In this document: in pieces, positions 1 through 9,900 of the stretch
How positions within the stretch are numbered: position 1 is the stretch's first letter
How the letters are laid out: the number at the start of each line of letters is the position of its first letter
DNA from: Mesorhizobium sp. J18
GTDB lineage: Bacteria; Pseudomonadota; Alphaproteobacteria; Rhizobiales; Rhizobiaceae
Direction: 5' to 3'
Assembly (NCBI RefSeq): GCF_007829525.1
Contig: NZ_VLJP01000005.1
Coordinates: 19,694-66,496 of the forward strand
Length of the DNA: 46,803 nucleotides
The notes under the pieces: model-generated
The model's database searches: none
What the model was told of the DNA's origin: nothing
What the model saw: only the letters and a program-made list of their open reading frames with translations
Made by a program: the position numbers and the translations under genes

Positions 1-777
1 CCAGACACTGACGAACTGGTTCATCGGATAACGTGTCTTGACGGCCTCGTTGACGGCGGCGGCGTTCATCGCTCCCCAGCCCCACATGAGCACGAAATCA
101 GGGCGCTCGCGCCGGATCTGCAGCCATTGCGCCGACTGGTTCTGCATCTCCTTCAGGCCGACAGGAATGGGCAGAAGCGTGAAGCCGTACTTCTCCGCCA
201 TCGTCTCCAGAAGCGGAATCGGCTCCTTGCCGTAAGGATGGTCAAGATGCAGCAGCGCGATCTTCTTGCCGTTCAGGCTTTCCGGATTGCCGCCGGAGAT
301 GCCCTGGATGATCATGGACGCGCCGTCCCAATAGGAGACCGGCGGATTGAACGCCCATTTGAATACCTTGCCGTCCTGCATGGCCGAGAACCCATAGCTC
401 GGCGCGTACATCGGGATTTTGTCGACATTGGTCCGTGGCAATACCTGCAGAGTGATGCCGGTCGACCAGGGCTGGCTGACCAGCGCGCCTTCGGCCTTGG
501 TTTTCTCGTAGCACTCGACGCCCTTTTCGGTGTTGTATCCGGTCTCGCACTCATCGAACTGGACCTTGACGCCGTTGATGCCGCCGTCGCGCTCGTTCAG
601 CATCGTCATATAGTCGAGCTGGCCATTCATATGCGGCGTTCCTGTCGCGGCAAACGGCCCTGTCCGATAGGACATGTTCGGAAGCTTGATCACGTCCTCC
701 GCAGAGGCCGGCATTGCGAATCCAACCGCAATGGTCGTGGCAAGCAGGGCTGCCTTGATCGAGATGTTCATATTCAT
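1..777 (-). CDS. Branched-chain amino acid-type ABC transporter substrate-binding protein (3' part outside window)
   Basis: Periplasmic binding protein of the Liv/HAAT type that would deliver ligand to the LivHM permease encoded just upstream. The first ATG (777) opens a typical Sec signal peptide of about 26 residues ending in A-S-A, and the mature part starts near EDVIKL. The visible 259 residues include the two cysteines common in this family (DECETGYN and VECYEK) and the HPYGKE region of the type I periplasmic fold. No stop occurs before base 1, so the C-terminus lies beyond the left edge; the family is usually about 390-430 residues. It follows livM by 63 bp on the same strand, as the last visible gene of the ligase-livG-DUF3096-livH-livM unit. 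The ligand is unknown. The coupled acyl-CoA ligase suggests an aromatic or branched carboxylic acid rather than a free amino acid (inference). Confidence 0.9.
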   Translation of the reverse strand, partial: MNMNISIKAALLATTIAVGFAMPASAEDVIKLPNMSYRTGPFAATGTPHMNGQLDYMTMLNERDGGINGVKVQFDECETGYNTEKGVECYEKTKAEGALVSQPWSTGITLQVLPRTNVDKIPMYAPSYGFSAMQDGKVFKWAFNPPVSYWDGASMIIQGISGGNPESLNGKKIALLHLDHPYGKEPIPLLETMAEKYGFTLLPIPVGLKEMQNQSAQWLQIRRERPDFVLMWGWGAMNAAAVNEAVKTRYPMNQFVSVW

Positions 778-840
778 TCCTCCATTCTCGCCTGATCTTT
801 TCAGGCTCCTCCGTTCCAAGTCCTCAGGCGTCCCGCCATT

Positions 841-1917
841 TTAATGCGGGAACGGCCATATGATCAGCTTCTCGCGAATGATCGCCCAGAAACGAGCAAG
901 TCCGTGCGGCTCAACAATCAGGAAGAAGATGATCACCGAGCCAATGATCATCGTGTTCAGATGTTCGGCGGTCGCAGGGGTGACGGGAATGCCCATGGCC
1001 TGCGGAAGGGTGCCGAGTATGACCGGAAGCGCGACGATGACAATGGCACCCAGATAGTTGCCGAGTATGGAGCCGAGCCCGCCGATGATCGCGATGAAAA
1101 GCACCCGGAAAGAGAGCGACACGTCGAAGAGGTTCGGCTCCGCCGCGCCTCGCCACGCGAAGACGAAAAGCGCCCCCGAGACGCCGATGATGTATGACGA
1201 GACGGCGAAAGCCGAGAGCTTCGCCTTCATGAGGTTGATTCCGACCAGCTCGGCTGCGATGTCCATGTCGCGCACCGCCTTCCACATCCGGCCGATACGG
1301 CCCCGCGTGATGTTGATCGCGAACCAGGTGATCACGGCGACGATCACGAGAACGAAATAATACTGGGTGACGGAACTCGCCCGCGGCCCCGCGAATGTGA
1401 TCCCGAACACGGAAATGTTCGGAACCTGAATCGCTCCCGACACGCTGTAATTGTACAGCCAGCCCCATTTCTCGAAGAGCCAGACCAAGAAGAACTGTGC
1501 CGCCAGTGTCGTGATCGCCAGATAGAAGCCCTTGATCCTCAGCGAAGGCAATCCGAACGCCACACCGACTGCGGCCGAGAAGAAGCCCGATAGCGCGACC
1601 GCCACCACGATGTTCAACTCGGGAAAGATCGACATCAGCTTGTAGCAGGCATAGGCGCCGACACCCATGAACGCGCCCGTTCCGAGCGAGAGCTGTCCGG
1701 CATATCCCGTCAGGATGTTGAGGCCGAGTGCCGCCAGGGAATAGATGAGCACCGGAATAAGCAGCGCGCGGAAGGCGAATTCGCTCGCCGTCAGCGGAAA
1801 GACGACAAAGGCGAGCAGCAATATGAAGGCGAGCAGCCAGGCGTCCTGCCGTACCGGGAACAGGGCGTGATCCGCCTTGTAGGTGGTCTTGAACTGGCCC
1901 GCCGTACGATAAAGCAT
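841..1917 (-). CDS. livM: LivM-type branched-chain amino acid ABC transporter permease
   Basis: Inner-membrane permease subunit of the Liv importer, 358 residues, usual for LivM. The N-terminus has a short cytoplasmic lead, then about nine hydrophobic segments. Family landmarks are GLNILTGYAGQLSLG at about 65-79 and the cytoplasmic coupling loop GRIGRMWKAVRDMD at about 206-219, which contacts the ATPase. It starts at ATG 1917, four bases after the livH stop (TAA at 1922-1924), so the two permeases are probably translationally coupled. It works with LivH as a heterodimer driven by LivG and a second ATPase (LivF), which is not in the window and may lie beyond the left edge. Confidence 0.93.
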   Translation of the reverse strand: MLYRTAGQFKTTYKADHALFPVRQDAWLLAFILLLAFVVFPLTASEFAFRALLIPVLIYSLAALGLNILTGYAGQLSLGTGAFMGVGAYACYKLMSIFPELNIVVAVALSGFFSAAVGVAFGLPSLRIKGFYLAITTLAAQFFLVWLFEKWGWLYNYSVSGAIQVPNISVFGITFAGPRASSVTQYYFVLVIVAVITWFAINITRGRIGRMWKAVRDMDIAAELVGINLMKAKLSAFAVSSYIIGVSGALFVFAWRGAAEPNLFDVSLSFRVLFIAIIGGLGSILGNYLGAIVIVALPVILGTLPQAMGIPVTPATAEHLNTMIIGSVIIFFLIVEPHGLARFWAIIREKLIIWPFPH

Positions 1918-1921
1918 CCGC

Positions 1922-2881
1922 TTACACCCGCTCGATGATTTTTTCGCCGAAGAGGCCCTGCGGCCGGAAGAGCAGCACGATCAGCGCCAGCACATAAGCG
2001 AACCATGCCTCCGTATTGCCGCCGAGCAGCGGCTGGCCCCAGTAGATCTCGAAAAGCTTTTCCAGGATGCCGATGGCCAATCCGCCGATGATCGCACCGG
2101 TGACGCTTTCCAGGCCGCCCAGCATGAGCACCGGCAGCGCCTTGTAGGCGATAACCTCCAAGGCAAACGAGACGCCGGCCCGAGCTCCCCAGACGATGCC
2201 GGTGGCCAATGCGATGATGCCGGCGATGAACCACACGATGACCCATATGGTCGAAAGCGAAATGCCGACCGAGAGCGCGGCCTGATGGTCGTCGCCCAGC
2301 GCGCGGATAGCGCGGCCGATCTTGGATTTGTTGAGAAACACCAGAAGCGCGATCACCAGCAGGACTGCGCCTATGACGGCCGTCACGTCCTTCTGCTCTA
2401 TCAGAAGGAAGCCGCCGAACGGCTCGAATTCGAAGCTTCCCGTCGGGATGTAGAGCTGTTCGGTGATCATCACCTTGTTTTCGCCGCCGAAGATGATCTC
2501 ACCCAGGCCGATCAGAAAGAGCGTCACGCCAATCGTGGCCATGAACAGGATGATGTCAGGCTGGTTGACCAGCGGCCGTAGCACGACGCGTTCGACCGCT
2601 ATTGCGAGGATCAGCATGACGAGAAGCGTCAGCGGCAATGCCAGCAGCGCCGGCACCCCATGTTCGTAAAGGCCGACAAGCGTCAAAGCGGCGAAGACGA
2701 CCATGATGCCCTGCGCGAAATTGAAAATCCGCGACGATTTGAAGATCAAGACGAAGCCGAGCGCGATCAATGCGTATAGAACACCGCTTACCAGACCTTC
2801 CCACAGGACCTGAAGCAGGAAATCCGGCGCGCCGATCATATCGGCAAAAGGTTGGACGATGATGGAATTCAAGAAATCCAC
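1922..2881 (-). CDS. livH: LivH-type branched-chain amino acid ABC transporter permease
   Basis: Inner-membrane permease partner of LivM, 319 residues. It has eight or so hydrophobic segments, the N-terminal signature ALGFVLIFKSSRIFNFAQG (about 40-58), and the coupling loop GRAIRALGDDHQAALSVGI in the middle. The start is GTG (2881-2879), supported by a purine-rich GAGGGGG ribosome site six to seven bases upstream. It sits between the short DUF3096 gene (2940-3083) and livM. Gene order on the minus strand is ligase, livG, DUF3096, livH, livM, binding protein, with all gaps under 65 bp, so one transcript is likely. Confidence 0.93.
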   Translation of the reverse strand: MDFLNSIIVQPFADMIGAPDFLLQVLWEGLVSGVLYALIALGFVLIFKSSRIFNFAQGIMVVFAALTLVGLYEHGVPALLALPLTLLVMLILAIAVERVVLRPLVNQPDIILFMATIGVTLFLIGLGEIIFGGENKVMITEQLYIPTGSFEFEPFGGFLLIEQKDVTAVIGAVLLVIALLVFLNKSKIGRAIRALGDDHQAALSVGISLSTIWVIVWFIAGIIALATGIVWGARAGVSFALEVIAYKALPVLMLGGLESVTGAIIGGLAIGILEKLFEIYWGQPLLGGNTEAWFAYVLALIVLLFRPQGLFGEKIIERV

Positions 2882-2939
2882 GGGTTGCCCCCTCTGTGAT
2901 TATCCAACGCGTAGATCACCATCATCGTCCCTGTCGCTC

Positions 2940-3083
2940 CTATCCGGCGAGCCCTGGGAACAACCCCAGCAAGCCGATGATGATCAGATAGATGGCGACG
3001 ATGTAATTCAGCAGCCGCGGTACGATCAGGATCGCCACACCGGCGATCAGTGAAAGAAGCGGGGAAAGCGGCAGATTTTCCAT
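2940..3083 (-). CDS. Small DUF3096-type membrane protein (47 aa)
   Basis: A short gene of 48 codons. The product starts MENLPLSPLLSLIAG, has two hydrophobic stretches around the motif PRLLNYIVAIYLIIIGLLGL, and ends PGLAG-stop. This matches my memory of the DUF3096 family: tiny inner-membrane proteins of about 45-55 residues with unknown function. A strong ribosome site (AGAAGGAGA) lies seven to eight bases before ATG 3083. The ORF fills the space between the livG stop (3100) and the livH start (2881) on the same strand, so it is probably an operon member. It has no catalytic motif. Whether it touches the transporter is unknown. Prediction is firm because start, ribosome site, composition and conserved motif agree. 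Confidence 0.8.
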   Translation of the reverse strand: MENLPLSPLLSLIAGVAILIVPRLLNYIVAIYLIIIGLLGLFPGLAG

Positions 3084-3099
3084 GAAGTCGTTCTCCTTC

Positions 3100-3924
3100 T
3101 CAGTGCGGAACGCCGAGATAGGCGTCGATGACCGCCTGATCGTTCTTCACTTCGTCAGGCGGACCGTCGGCAATTTTCTTGCCGTAATCGAGAACGACCA
3201 CCCGATCGGAAAGATCCATGACCACGCCCATATCGTGTTCGATCAGCGCGATGGTGGTGCCGCGCTGCTGGTTCACGTCGATGATGAACCGGCTCATGTC
3301 TTCCTTTTCTTCGAGATTCATGCCCGCCATGGGCTCGTCCAGCAGAAGAAGGCTCGGCTCCATCGCCAGCGCCCTTCCAAGCTCCACCCGCTTCTGCAGG
3401 CCATAGGGCAGCTTGCCGACGGGTATGTGGCGAATGTGCTGGATTTCGAGGAAGTCGATAATCTCCTCGACCTTCTCGCGATGCTCGATCTCCTCGGCGA
3501 GCGCCGGCCCGTGCCACAGCATCTGCCAGCCTATGCCACGTTTCATCATGACCGAGCGGCCGGCCATGATGTTCTCCAGCGTCGACATGCCCTTGAAAAG
3601 AGCGACATTCTGGAAGGTGCGGGCAATGCCCTGACGCACGGCATGATGCGGCTTCATCGCCCGGCGCTCGATACCGCGAAAGATGATGGTGCCTTGCTGC
3701 GGCGTGTAAAAGCCGTTGATGACGTTGAGCATGGATGTCTTGCCGGCGCCGTTCGGGCCGATGATGGCACGTATCTCGCCCTTGCGCACGTCGAAGGAAA
3801 TGTCGGTGATCGCCTTCACACCGCCGAAGGCGAGCGACACGTTGCGCACCTCCAGAAGCACGGCGCCCTTGGCGATCCCATCATCGGGTGCGGTGAGCTG
3901 CGTGTGATCCGGCCGCTGGTTCAT
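3100..3924 (-). CDS. livG: LivG-type ABC transporter ATP-binding protein
   Basis: Cytoplasmic ATPase of the Liv importer, 274 residues. Visible parts are Walker A GPNGAGKTS (56-64), Q-loop Gln105, an altered signature LPYGLQKRVE (172-181), Walker B LLLLDEP (192-198) and the H-loop His230. The C-terminus carries the LivG-type tail ending near AYLGVPH. An extra 20 residues precede the ABC core compared with E. coli LivG. Its ATG overlaps the stop of the upstream acyl-CoA ligase by four bases (ATGA), so import and CoA activation are translationally coupled. The partner ATPase LivF is not present in this window. Confidence 0.93.
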   Translation of the reverse strand: MNQRPDHTQLTAPDDGIAKGAVLLEVRNVSLAFGGVKAITDISFDVRKGEIRAIIGPNGAGKTSMLNVINGFYTPQQGTIIFRGIERRAMKPHHAVRQGIARTFQNVALFKGMSTLENIMAGRSVMMKRGIGWQMLWHGPALAEEIEHREKVEEIIDFLEIQHIRHIPVGKLPYGLQKRVELGRALAMEPSLLLLDEPMAGMNLEEKEDMSRFIIDVNQQRGTTIALIEHDMGVVMDLSDRVVVLDYGKKIADGPPDEVKNDQAVIDAYLGVPH

Positions 3925-5897
3925 TCGGCGGCCTCGCGGATCGTTTCGGCCGGGGCCTCATATATCTTCGCATCGACGATCCTGATCGTCGCGCTGATCT
4001 TGCCCTTGCGACCATCCTCATAGGTGACTTCCGTCTCGACATATTTCTCGGCCGAGCCGTCATAGAGGGCTTCGATGAGTTCGCCATAGCGCTCGGCTAT
4101 GAAGGAACGGCGAACCTTCTGCGTGCGCGTCAGTTCGCCATCATCGGCGTCGAGTTCCTTGTGCAATACGAGGAAGCGCCTGATCTGTGAACCCGCCATC
4201 AGCGGCTCCCTGGCCAGCCGCCGGTTGGTCTCGTCCACATGGGCGGCGATGATTTCGTAGACGCGCGGATGGCCGGCAAGCTCCTGATAGGAGGCATAGG
4301 CGATATTGTTGCGCTCGGCCCAACTGCCGACGGACTGCAGGTCGATATTGACGAAGACGGCGCAGAAATCGCGTCCGTCCCCGAATGCGACCACTTCCTT
4401 CACATCGGGGAAGAATTTCAGCGCGTTTTCGATATATTTCGGGGCAAAAAGCGCGCCCGAAGCCAGACGCCCGACATCCTTGGCACGGTCGATGATCTTG
4501 AGATGCCCGTCGCGGTCGAAGAAACCGGCGTCGCCCGTATGCACCCAGCCATCGGCGGTCTTGGTCGACCTGGTCGCCTCCTCGTTCTTGTAATAGCCGA
4601 TGAATACGCCGGGCGAACGGTAGAGGACCTCGCCATTGTCGGCGATCCTTATCTCGACCTCGGGGGAAGGAAGGCCGACAGTATCCGGCCTGATCTGCCC
4701 GTCCGGCTGGGCGGTGATATAGACGGTGGCTTCCGTCTGGCCGTAGAGCTGTTTCAGGTTGAGCCCGATCGAACGGTAGAAGCTGAACAGTTCAGGCCCG
4801 ATGGCCTCGCCGGCCGTGTAGCCCACACGCAGCCGCGACAGCCCGATGCGGTTCTTCAGCGGGCCGTAGATGACGAATTCGCCGATGGCATAAAGCAAAC
4901 GGTCGAGGAAGCCCACTCGCTCCCCGTTCAGCAGAGGTTCGCCAACCTTGCGCGCATGCTTCAGGAAATAGTCGAAAAGCCGGCGCTTGAACCGCCCGGC
5001 ATCCTCCATGCGCACCATGATCGCCGTCAGCATGTTTTCGAAGACGCGCGGCGGCGCGAAGAAATAGGTCGGAGCGATCTCGCGCCGGTCCGCATCGACC
5101 GTGTCGGGACTTTCAGGGCAACTGACACAGAAGCCGGCCGTATAGCATTGGGCATAGGAGAAGAGATGATCGCCGACCCAGGCGAGCGGCAGATAGGCGA
5201 TCGTGCTCTCGTCCGCGCCGAGATTGTCGAAGGCATTGCCATTGATGGCCGATTTCACAAGATTGTCGTTCGACAGCATCACGCCTTTCGGGCGCCCCGT
5301 CGTGCCCGACGTATAGAGCATGATGGCAAGGTCGGAGCCCCTGCCCTGCTCCACCTCCGCAAGCCATTCCTTCCCGGCGCCGGCATCTTCGGCAAGACGT
5401 TTCAGGCCGACGGCGCGCAAATCCTCGTAGGCGTGGAGATGCGTATGGTCATAGTCGCGCAGGCCGCGCTTCTCGTCATAAACGATCTCGGTGAGCGACG
5501 GGATGCGCTCGGCGATCGACAGGAGCTTGTCGACCTGCTCCTGGTCTTCCACGACGGCGAAGCGCACCTCGGCGTGATCCAGCACATAGGCCATCTCCTC
5601 GGCCACCGAATCGGCATAGACTGGCACCGGCACCGCTCCCAGCGACTGGATGGAGGCGAAACTCCAGTATAGCCGCGGCCGATTGGCGCCGATGATCGCG
5701 ACCTTGTCACCGCGCCGCAAGCCGATCGCCTTGAGGCCGAGCGCGAAGGCGCGCACCTCGTCAAGCTGCTCGTCCCAGGTCCAGCTTTGCCAGATACCGT
5801 AGTCCTTGTGGCGCATGGAAGGACGGCCGCGGAAACGCTCTGCGTTCAGCAGCAGATATTTCGGAAACGTATCCGGTGACGCCGATATTCGCGTCAA
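3921..5897 (-). CDS. AMP-dependent acyl-CoA synthetase (long-chain-fatty-acid/aryl acid-CoA ligase family)
   Basis: Cytoplasmic adenylate-forming ligase that would make an acyl-CoA from a carboxylic acid, ATP and CoA. It has the ATP loop TSGTTGRPKG (about 195-205), the acyl-binding region ending LYGQTEATVYIT, the hinge motif GWVHTGDAGFFDRDGH (about 450), and a C-terminal domain with RAKDVGRLASG and the TRTQKVRR lysine region. I chose TTG 5897 as start because GGAGG sits seven bases upstream and the product then begins (M)TRISASPDTFPKYLL, like relatives. In-frame ATGs at 5945 and 5930 have poor ribosome sites. It is the first gene of the Liv operon and overlaps livG by 4 bp. Pairing a ligase with a Liv transporter implies trapping of imported acids as CoA esters. 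The substrate is not determinable here. Confidence 0.88.
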   Translation of the reverse strand: MTRISASPDTFPKYLLLNAERFRGRPSMRHKDYGIWQSWTWDEQLDEVRAFALGLKAIGLRRGDKVAIIGANRPRLYWSFASIQSLGAVPVPVYADSVAEEMAYVLDHAEVRFAVVEDQEQVDKLLSIAERIPSLTEIVYDEKRGLRDYDHTHLHAYEDLRAVGLKRLAEDAGAGKEWLAEVEQGRGSDLAIMLYTSGTTGRPKGVMLSNDNLVKSAINGNAFDNLGADESTIAYLPLAWVGDHLFSYAQCYTAGFCVSCPESPDTVDADRREIAPTYFFAPPRVFENMLTAIMVRMEDAGRFKRRLFDYFLKHARKVGEPLLNGERVGFLDRLLYAIGEFVIYGPLKNRIGLSRLRVGYTAGEAIGPELFSFYRSIGLNLKQLYGQTEATVYITAQPDGQIRPDTVGLPSPEVEIRIADNGEVLYRSPGVFIGYYKNEEATRSTKTADGWVHTGDAGFFDRDGHLKIIDRAKDVGRLASGALFAPKYIENALKFFPDVKEVVAFGDGRDFCAVFVNIDLQSVGSWAERNNIAYASYQELAGHPRVYEIIAAHVDETNRRLAREPLMAGSQIRRFLVLHKELDADDGELTRTQKVRRSFIAERYGELIEALYDGSAEKYVETEVTYEDGRKGKISATIRIVDAKIYEAPAETIREAAE

Positions 5898-6096
5898 TCC
5901 TGTTCCTCCCGCAGCAGCGCTTGCCGCCATTCTCCCCACAACCATCCCGAATGTCAGAAATGGCGCTTTTCACCGAAGTTTCCACGAAACGCCCCTCCAG
6001 GCAACATGCAGCTTGACAGACACCGTGCCAGATTGTCTTTATAGTGAGCCTGCTTGTGTCACGAGCTATGGTCTTCGCACGTCTGGAAGCGGAAAT

Positions 6097-6771
6097 TCAG
6101 GCTCCGTAGCCGTTCAGAGCGGCGATATCGAGCACGCTGATGCGGCCGTGCTCGGCCCGCACGACTCCTTCCTCCGACAATTCCTGAAGGCTGCGATTGA
6201 CCACCTGCCGAGACAGGCCGACAAGCAGCGCCAGCTCTTCCTGGCTGATCTCGATATCGTTGCCAACGGCAGGATAAAGCACCGGATTGAAGAACCAGGA
6301 AAGGTTGCGTGCCACGCGCGCTTTCGGGTTCAGGATGCGGTCATATTCGATGGTGGCGATGAATTGCCCCATTCGCTCATTGAGCTGACGCACGAGAAAG
6401 CGGTTGAAGCCGGTGCTGTTCTCGTAGAGCCACATGAAAGTGGCGCGCGTCATCAGGATCATGCGCGTGTCGCGCAATGCCACCACGTCATATTTGCGGG
6501 GCTCGCCCTTGAGGACCGAACCTTCGCCGAACCAGCCGCCGGTGGTCACGCCGGCAAAGGTCATCGCCTTGCCGCTATGCGAAATCGTGCTGATCTTGAT
6601 CAGCCCCTCGCCCACGCCGGTCCAATGGTCAAGCGGATCGCCTCGATGGCAGATATAGGCACCTTTGGAGTACTGCCTCTCAATGGTGCCGCGTCGCGCC
6701 CGTTCGAGTTCGTCTTCCTTAAGTTCGCCGGCCCATATCGTGGCGCGGACAATGTCCTCTCTGGTGCTCAT
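6097..6771 (-). CDS. Crp/Fnr family transcriptional regulator
   Basis: A 224-residue regulator with an N-terminal cyclic-nucleotide-binding-like beta barrel (about 25-130), a long dimer helix, and a C-terminal winged helix-turn-helix (ISQEELALLVGLSRQVVNRSLQEL, about 173-196). It has no N-terminal Fnr cysteine cluster, so it is not an Fe-S oxygen sensor; whether it binds a cyclic nucleotide is open. The start is ATG 6771, preceded by GGAGAAAG. A longer reading frame back to 6918 has no ribosome site and unrelated residues. It lies between the oxidoreductase and the ligase-liv operon on the same strand, 199 bp before the ligase start, and is a plausible controller of that operon (inference). 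Confidence 0.88.
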   Translation of the reverse strand: MSTREDIVRATIWAGELKEDELERARRGTIERQYSKGAYICHRGDPLDHWTGVGEGLIKISTISHSGKAMTFAGVTTGGWFGEGSVLKGEPRKYDVVALRDTRMILMTRATFMWLYENSTGFNRFLVRQLNERMGQFIATIEYDRILNPKARVARNLSWFFNPVLYPAVGNDIEISQEELALLVGLSRQVVNRSLQELSEEGVVRAEHGRISVLDIAALNGYGA

Positions 6772-6957
6772 CTTTCTCCGAAGCAACGGCGGAGACCGAT
6801 CCGGCCGCCCATACCCATCGTGTTTATGAACGCGCGATATGGCGATGACAAGGAGAACACCGCAATTGGCAGATGCTTGGGCCAGCCCTGCCGATTTCAC
6901 GTTGCAGGGCCGCTTCACGGTCCAGGATCAAAATAGTCTGATCGAAAATGGCGCCAG

Positions 6958-9900
6958 TCACTCCGCCGCGGCAAGGGCGGGGGGCCGCTCTCCCGACTTG
7001 AACCGCTCCACAAGCCGCTTTCTTTCGTCGGCGGCACGTTCGGCATTCGCTTCCTTCACATGGCCGAAGCCACGAATGAGCGCCGGCACGGATGCGAGTG
7101 CGGCAGCCGCGTCGATGCTATCGGTGGAAAGATCGCGCTCGATCATGTCGAGATCGGCTTCGTACTGGCGCAGCAAATCGCGTTCCATGCGCCGTTCCGC
7201 CGAATAGCCGAAGATGTCGAGCCAAGTGCCGCGCAGTCCTTTGAGGCCGGCAAGCACGCCGAAGAGCCTCATCACCCATGGCCCGAAACTGGATTTGCGC
7301 AGCCTGCCGTCTTCGTCACGCCGTCCAAGGATGGGCGGTGCGAGATGGAATTCCAGCCTGTCATAGGCTTCAAACTGGGCCGCGAGCTGCCGCCGGAAGG
7401 AGCCGTCGGTATAAAGCCGCGCCACTTCATATTCATCCTTCACGGCCATCAGCTTGAACAGATTGCGGGCAGCAGCCTCCGTCACCGTCGTCGAGCCGGG
7501 TGCTGCTCTTTCCTCAGCCGCCCGCAGCCGGGCGATGCGCTCGCGATAGCGGCGTGCATAAGCCTCGTTCTGATAACCGATCAGGAATTCCGCGCGCCGG
7601 TCGATCACCTCGTCGAGCGTTCGGGAGAGGGGTGCAGATTCCTTCTTGCCTGTCGCCCCGGCGACGACATCGAGCACGAATTCCGGATCATGCGCCGCGC
7701 GCCGACCCCAGCGGAATGCCACGACATTCATCGCCACCGCCTGTCCGTTGAGCTCGATCGCCTTCTCGATGGCCTCGGCCGAAACCGGCAATCCGCCGTG
7801 CTGATAGGCGAAGCCGAGCATGAACATGTTGGAGCCGAGCGAATTGCCGAACAGCGTGGAGGCCGTTCGGGTTGCATCGACGAAATGCGCCCTGCTTTCA
7901 CCTGCGGCTGCACGGAGTGCCTTCTTCAGGCGCTCGACAGGAAGGGAGAAATCCGCCGAACGCGCGAAGTCACCAGGCATGACCTCGGCCGTATTGGCGA
8001 TGACGAGCGTGTGACCCTCGCGGATCGCGCCGAGCACCTTCTTGGCGCCGGAGACGACAAGATCACAGCCGAGCACGAGATCGGCCTTGCCGGCCGAGAC
8101 GCGGATCGCGTGAATATCGGCCGGGGATTTTGCGATGCGCAAATGGCTGAACACCGCTCCGCCTTTCTGGGCCAGACCGGCCATGTCGATGACACCGGCG
8201 CCCTTGCCTTCCAGATGCGCCGCCATGCCCATAACCGCGCCGATGGTGACGACGCCCGTGCCGCCTATGCCGTCGATGATGCCTGACCAGCCATTGTCCA
8301 GGGGATATGCCTTCGGCTCGGGAACCCCGGCAAGCGGGTCCGTCGTTCCTGCAGCGCCCTGCGCCTTCTTCAACTTCGCACCATGAACCGTGACGAAGGA
8401 TGGGCAGAAGCCGTTGAGGCAGGAGAAATCCTTGTTGCAGCTCGACTGGTCGATGCGCCGCTTGCGACCGAATTCCGTCTCGACGGGCTGAACCGAGACA
8501 CAGTTCGACTTGACGCCGCAATCGCCGCAACCCTCGCAGACAAGCTCGTTGATGAGCACGCGCCGATCCGGATCCGGAAACGTGCCGCGCTTGCGACGAC
8601 GTCGCTTCTCGGCGGCGCAGGTCTGGTCGTAAATAAGGACGGAAACGCCCTTCACCTCGCGCAATTCGCGCTGCACCCGATCGAGATCGTTGCGGTGATG
8701 GATCGTGGTTCCGGCAGGGAACGCGGCCGGTCCCCCATATTTCTCAGGCTCGTCGGTGACCACGGCGATGCGCTCGACACCCTCGGCGCGCACCTGATGG
8801 GCGATCATGTCGACGCTGAGACCGCCCTCATGGGGCTGGCCGCCGGTCATGGCCACCGCATCATTATAGAGGATCTTGTAGGTCATGTTGGCGCCGCTCG
8901 CGATGGCGAAACGAAGCGCCAGCGTGCCGGAATGATTATAGGTGCCGTCGCCGAGATTCTGGAACAGGTGATCGCGCTTCGAGAAGGGTGCCTGGCCGAC
9001 CCATTGTGCACCCTCACCGCCCATCGCCGTGAAGCCGACTGTCGACCGGTCCATCCACAGCGCCATGAAATGGCAGCCTATGCCGGCCGCAGCAAGGGAG
9101 CCTTCCGGCACCTTGGTGGAGGAATTGTGCGGACAGCCGGAGCAAAAATAGGGCGTGCGCGAGGCGACGTCCCTGGTGTCCGCGAGCATCGCCTGGAACT
9201 GCCGCAGGCGGGAGACGCGGGCCGAGATTTCCTCCGATGGGCCAATGACCTTCAGGACGCGCTCGCCTATGGCGATGGCGATGTCGTTCGGGTCCAAGGC
9301 GCCCATGGCCGGGAAGAGACGCTCGCCGCGCTCGTCCTTCTTGCCGATCACCTGCGGCTGGTTGGCCGTGCCGTAGAGGTTCTCACGCACCTGCACTTCG
9401 ATCAGCGAGCGCTTCTCCTCGACAACAATGACGGTCTCGAGGCCTTTGACGAATTCCTGAAGGTGCTCCAGATCCAAAGGCCAGGCGCATGCCACCTTGA
9501 AAAGGCGTATGCCGAGTTGATTGGCCCTTGCCTCGTCGATCCCCAGGTCGTCCAGCGCCTGGCGTACGTCGAGATAGCTCTTGCCGATGGTGATGATGCC
9601 GAGCCGCGCCTTGCGGCCGCCCGAATAGACGATGCGGTTGAGATTGTTGGCACGCACGAAGGCGGCGGCGGCGGCGCGCTTGTATTCGTGCAGCCGCATC
9701 TCCTGGGTGATCTGATCAATCTCATGACGGATATTGAGTCCGTCAGGCGGCATGTCGAACTCCGGCAGGATTATGTTCAGCCGCTCGAGCGCCACATCCA
9801 CCGCGGCGGTCGATTCGATATTGTCCTTGACGCATTTGATCGCCGCCCAGGTGCCGGCGAAACGCGACAGGGCATAGCCATAAAGCCCGTAGTCGATGAG

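Noticed and set aside
4239-5672. Long plus-strand open frame of 477 codons
   Set aside because: It lies antisense to the acyl-CoA ligase, whose motifs are intact. Such frames arise from GC-rich third positions, and the frame shows no family features or ribosome site.
6010-6045. Minus-strand TGGCACG as a sigma-54 promoter
   Set aside because: The GC of the -12 element is missing at the required spacing.
6030-6070. GTGA-N11-TCAC as a Crp-type site upstream of the ligase
   Set aside because: Crp-type sites have GTGA-N8-TCAC spacing; the arms here are three bases too far apart.
6885-6910. Stem GCCCTGC/GCAGGGC as a terminator for the oxidoreductase gene
   Set aside because: Loop of 12 bases and no T-run on either side; too weak to call.
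6772-6918. N-terminal extension of the Crp-type regulator to ATG 6918
   Set aside because: Residues are unlike the family and there is no ribosome site; ATG 6771 has GGAGAAAG directly before it.
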